Shown here: positions 6,288 to 7,566 of the stretch, piece by piece
How the letters are laid out: every line of letters begins with the position of its first letter
Numbering within the stretch: the stretch's first letter is position 1
Origin: MGIIb-Q1 sp964342465
GTDB lineage: Archaea; Thermoplasmatota; Poseidoniia; Poseidoniales; Thalassarchaeaceae
Length of the DNA stretch: 7,566 nucleotides
NCBI GenBank assembly: GCA_964342465.1
Contig: CAYFFQ010000034.1
Location: 1 to 7,566, forward strand
Direction: 5' to 3'
Position numbers and translations under genes: made by a program
Notes under the pieces: generated by a model
What the model was told of the DNA's origin: nothing
What the model saw: the letters and a program-made list of their open reading frames with translations, nothing else
Databases searched by the model: none

Positions 6288-7523
6288 ATGAGTGAGAAGA
6301 TGATAGCGAGATATGGAAAGGTGACCATCTACATGGAGGCGAACCATCCCAGCCCCGTCTATCACATAGATGGACATACTCCCGCAAACCCCTATGGCTC
6401 CCTGAAACCACTCTTGGAGGACGACCAACTTGAGGAGGTGATGTACAACGGAGGTCAACAGAGCGTGAAAGTCGCTCATCGCGAACATGGGATGTGCAGA
6501 ACCAATGTCTGGATTGATGACGATGAGGGTTTGAAAATCGCCACCAACATCGCAGCCTTCACCAATGTGCCTCTGGGGGATGGACCGGGCAAGGTACCCC
6601 TGTTCGACGGACGATTGCCTGATGGCAGTCGTGTCAACGGAGTGATCCCGCCAGTTTCACCGGACGGGCCAACACTAACTATTCGGAAATTTCGTGAGGA
6701 CCCCATCACCATCATCGACCTCATCACCTTCGGAACCATCGACCTGTCGCTGGCGGCGACTCTGTGGTGTTGGGTCGATGGGCTCGGGGCTCGTCCTGCC
6801 AACTTCATCATCTCTGGAGGAACAGGTTCGGGTAAGACGACGACTCTCAACTGCCTCGGGATGTTCATTCCGTGGGACAAGAGACTGCTGACGGTCGAAG
6901 ACACTGCTGAACTGCAGTTGTTCCACGACCATTGGTTGCGAATGGAGACTCGCTCGGAGAGACCCGATGGCACCAGCGAGGTCGGCATGGATGACTGTTT
7001 GAAGTCGTCCCTCAGAATGCGTCCCGACAGAATCATAGTCGGAGAGGTTCGCGGTTCTGAAGCATCAACTCTACTGACGGCGATGAACACCGGCCACGAC
7101 GGTTCATTCGGTAGCCTGCACGCCAACACGGCGATGGAGACGGTGACGAGAATGACCAGTCCGCCGATGAATGTTCCATCCATCATGCTCAGTGGCCTTG
7201 ACCTTATCATCGTGCAGAACAGATTGAATAAGGATGGCAAACACATCAGGAGAATCATGGAGATAGCAGAAATCGCTGGCATGGAGGGAGATAGGCCTCG
7301 CCTCAATCCGATTTGGAAATACGACCCGTCGAGTGACACCACCTCCGAGACCGGTGTTCCGAGCAAACTGCGTGAGAGTATCTGCGCCGCTGCTGGCTGT
7401 CGGCCGGCAGACTTCGATGCGCATGTCCGCCAACGGGAGAAAATCCTCAGTGACATGGTCGCTCGAGGCGTTAGAGACATCGAGACGGTGACCCGCCTCA
7501 TCCAGACCTTCTACTCACGCTGA
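6288..7523 (+). CDS. Type II/IV secretion system ATPase (TadA/CpaF/FlaI-like) powering a type IV filament
   Basis: Hexameric GspE/VirB11-superfamily ATPase that drives subunit insertion at the membrane base of pili or archaella. The 411-aa protein has an N-terminal domain with LEEVMYNGGQQSVKVAHREHGMCRTN split across ~48-73, the sort of segment seen in archaeal and TadA-type ATPases. Next come an arginine-containing FDGRLPDGSRVN (106-117) and TLTIRKF (129-135), the Walker A GGTGSGKT (177-184), the Asp box TVEDTAEL (202-209, with Glu204 and Asp205), the Walker B-like RIIVGEVRG (248-256, catalytic Glu253) and the His box GHDGSFGSLHAN (269-280). All catalytic motifs are intact. The C-terminus (~376-408, FDAHVRQREKILSDMV then a GVRD segment) matches the archaeal family tail. 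It is shorter than many FlaI proteins. The start follows GGGAGG at 6275-6280. TadA-like versus FlaI-like cannot be settled by eye; the split platform upstream favours Tad/Epd-like. Confidence 0.95.
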   Translation: MSEKMIARYGKVTIYMEANHPSPVYHIDGHTPANPYGSLKPLLEDDQLEEVMYNGGQQSVKVAHREHGMCRTNVWIDDDEGLKIATNIAAFTNVPLGDGPGKVPLFDGRLPDGSRVNGVIPPVSPDGPTLTIRKFREDPITIIDLITFGTIDLSLAATLWCWVDGLGARPANFIISGGTGSGKTTTLNCLGMFIPWDKRLLTVEDTAELQLFHDHWLRMETRSERPDGTSEVGMDDCLKSSLRMRPDRIIVGEVRGSEASTLLTAMNTGHDGSFGSLHANTAMETVTRMTSPPMNVPSIMLSGLDLIIVQNRLNKDGKHIRRIMEIAEIAGMEGDRPRLNPIWKYDPSSDTTSETGVPSKLRESICAAAGCRPADFDAHVRQREKILSDMVARGVRDIETVTRLIQTFYSR

Positions 7524-7566
7524 ACCGGTCTGAACCCCTGCAACTGTTTCACCGCGGATTTATGGA

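Noticed and set aside
6476..7501. 341-codon open frame on the minus strand opposite the ATPase
   Set aside because: The plus strand carries all conserved ATPase motifs in order; the minus frame has no recognisable domain and is a by-product of codon composition.
7563..7566. ATG at the right edge as the start of a next gene
   Set aside because: Only four bases remain and no strong Shine-Dalgarno precedes it, so nothing can be said about coding.

Overview
The window looks like chromosomal DNA of a euryarchaeon. The strongest evidence is a single-stranded-DNA-binding replication protein A (RPA) large subunit with several OB folds and a zinc finger, followed directly by the RPA-associated protein family (COG3390), a pairing typical of Euryarchaeota. 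An archaeal-type type IV filament assembly module lies next to it. Moderate GC, compact packing and Shine-Dalgarno-led genes would suit the marine Poseidoniales (Marine Group II) or relatives, but that placement is inference from general character, not proof.

Layout. Positions 1-150 are non-coding. They hold one copy and part of the second copy of a 31-bp direct repeat that runs into the 3' end of the first gene. Positions 151-1314 (minus) encode a zinc-dependent succinylglutamate desuccinylase/aspartoacylase-type deacylase. Positions 1315-1914 form a ~600-bp divergent intergenic region. Its left part is a perfect 137-bp tandem duplication with a nested ~27-32-bp repeat present four times at ~70-bp intervals. 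Its right part holds a possible archaeal promoter, a leader with a near-ideal Shine-Dalgarno sequence and small ORF, a hairpin and a 10-bp palindrome. Positions 1915-4523 (plus) are the overlapping rpa and rpa-associated genes. After a 57-bp gap come four tightly packed plus-strand genes: an unrecognised 115-aa protein (4581-4928), two half-size T2SF/GspF-fold membrane platform proteins (4945-5523 and 5520-6275), and a TadA/FlaI-type secretion ATPase (6288-7523).

How the genes work together. RPA and its associated protein most likely bind single-stranded DNA during replication and repair and are translationally coupled. The two platform proteins and the ATPase form the motor core of a type IV filament (Tad/Epd-like pilus or archaellum-like machine), with the platform split over two genes and the ATPase gene last. 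No pilin or prepilin peptidase gene lies inside the window. The most unusual non-coding signals are the two unrelated spaced-repeat clusters at the two ends of the deacylase gene, which share a ~70-bp period.
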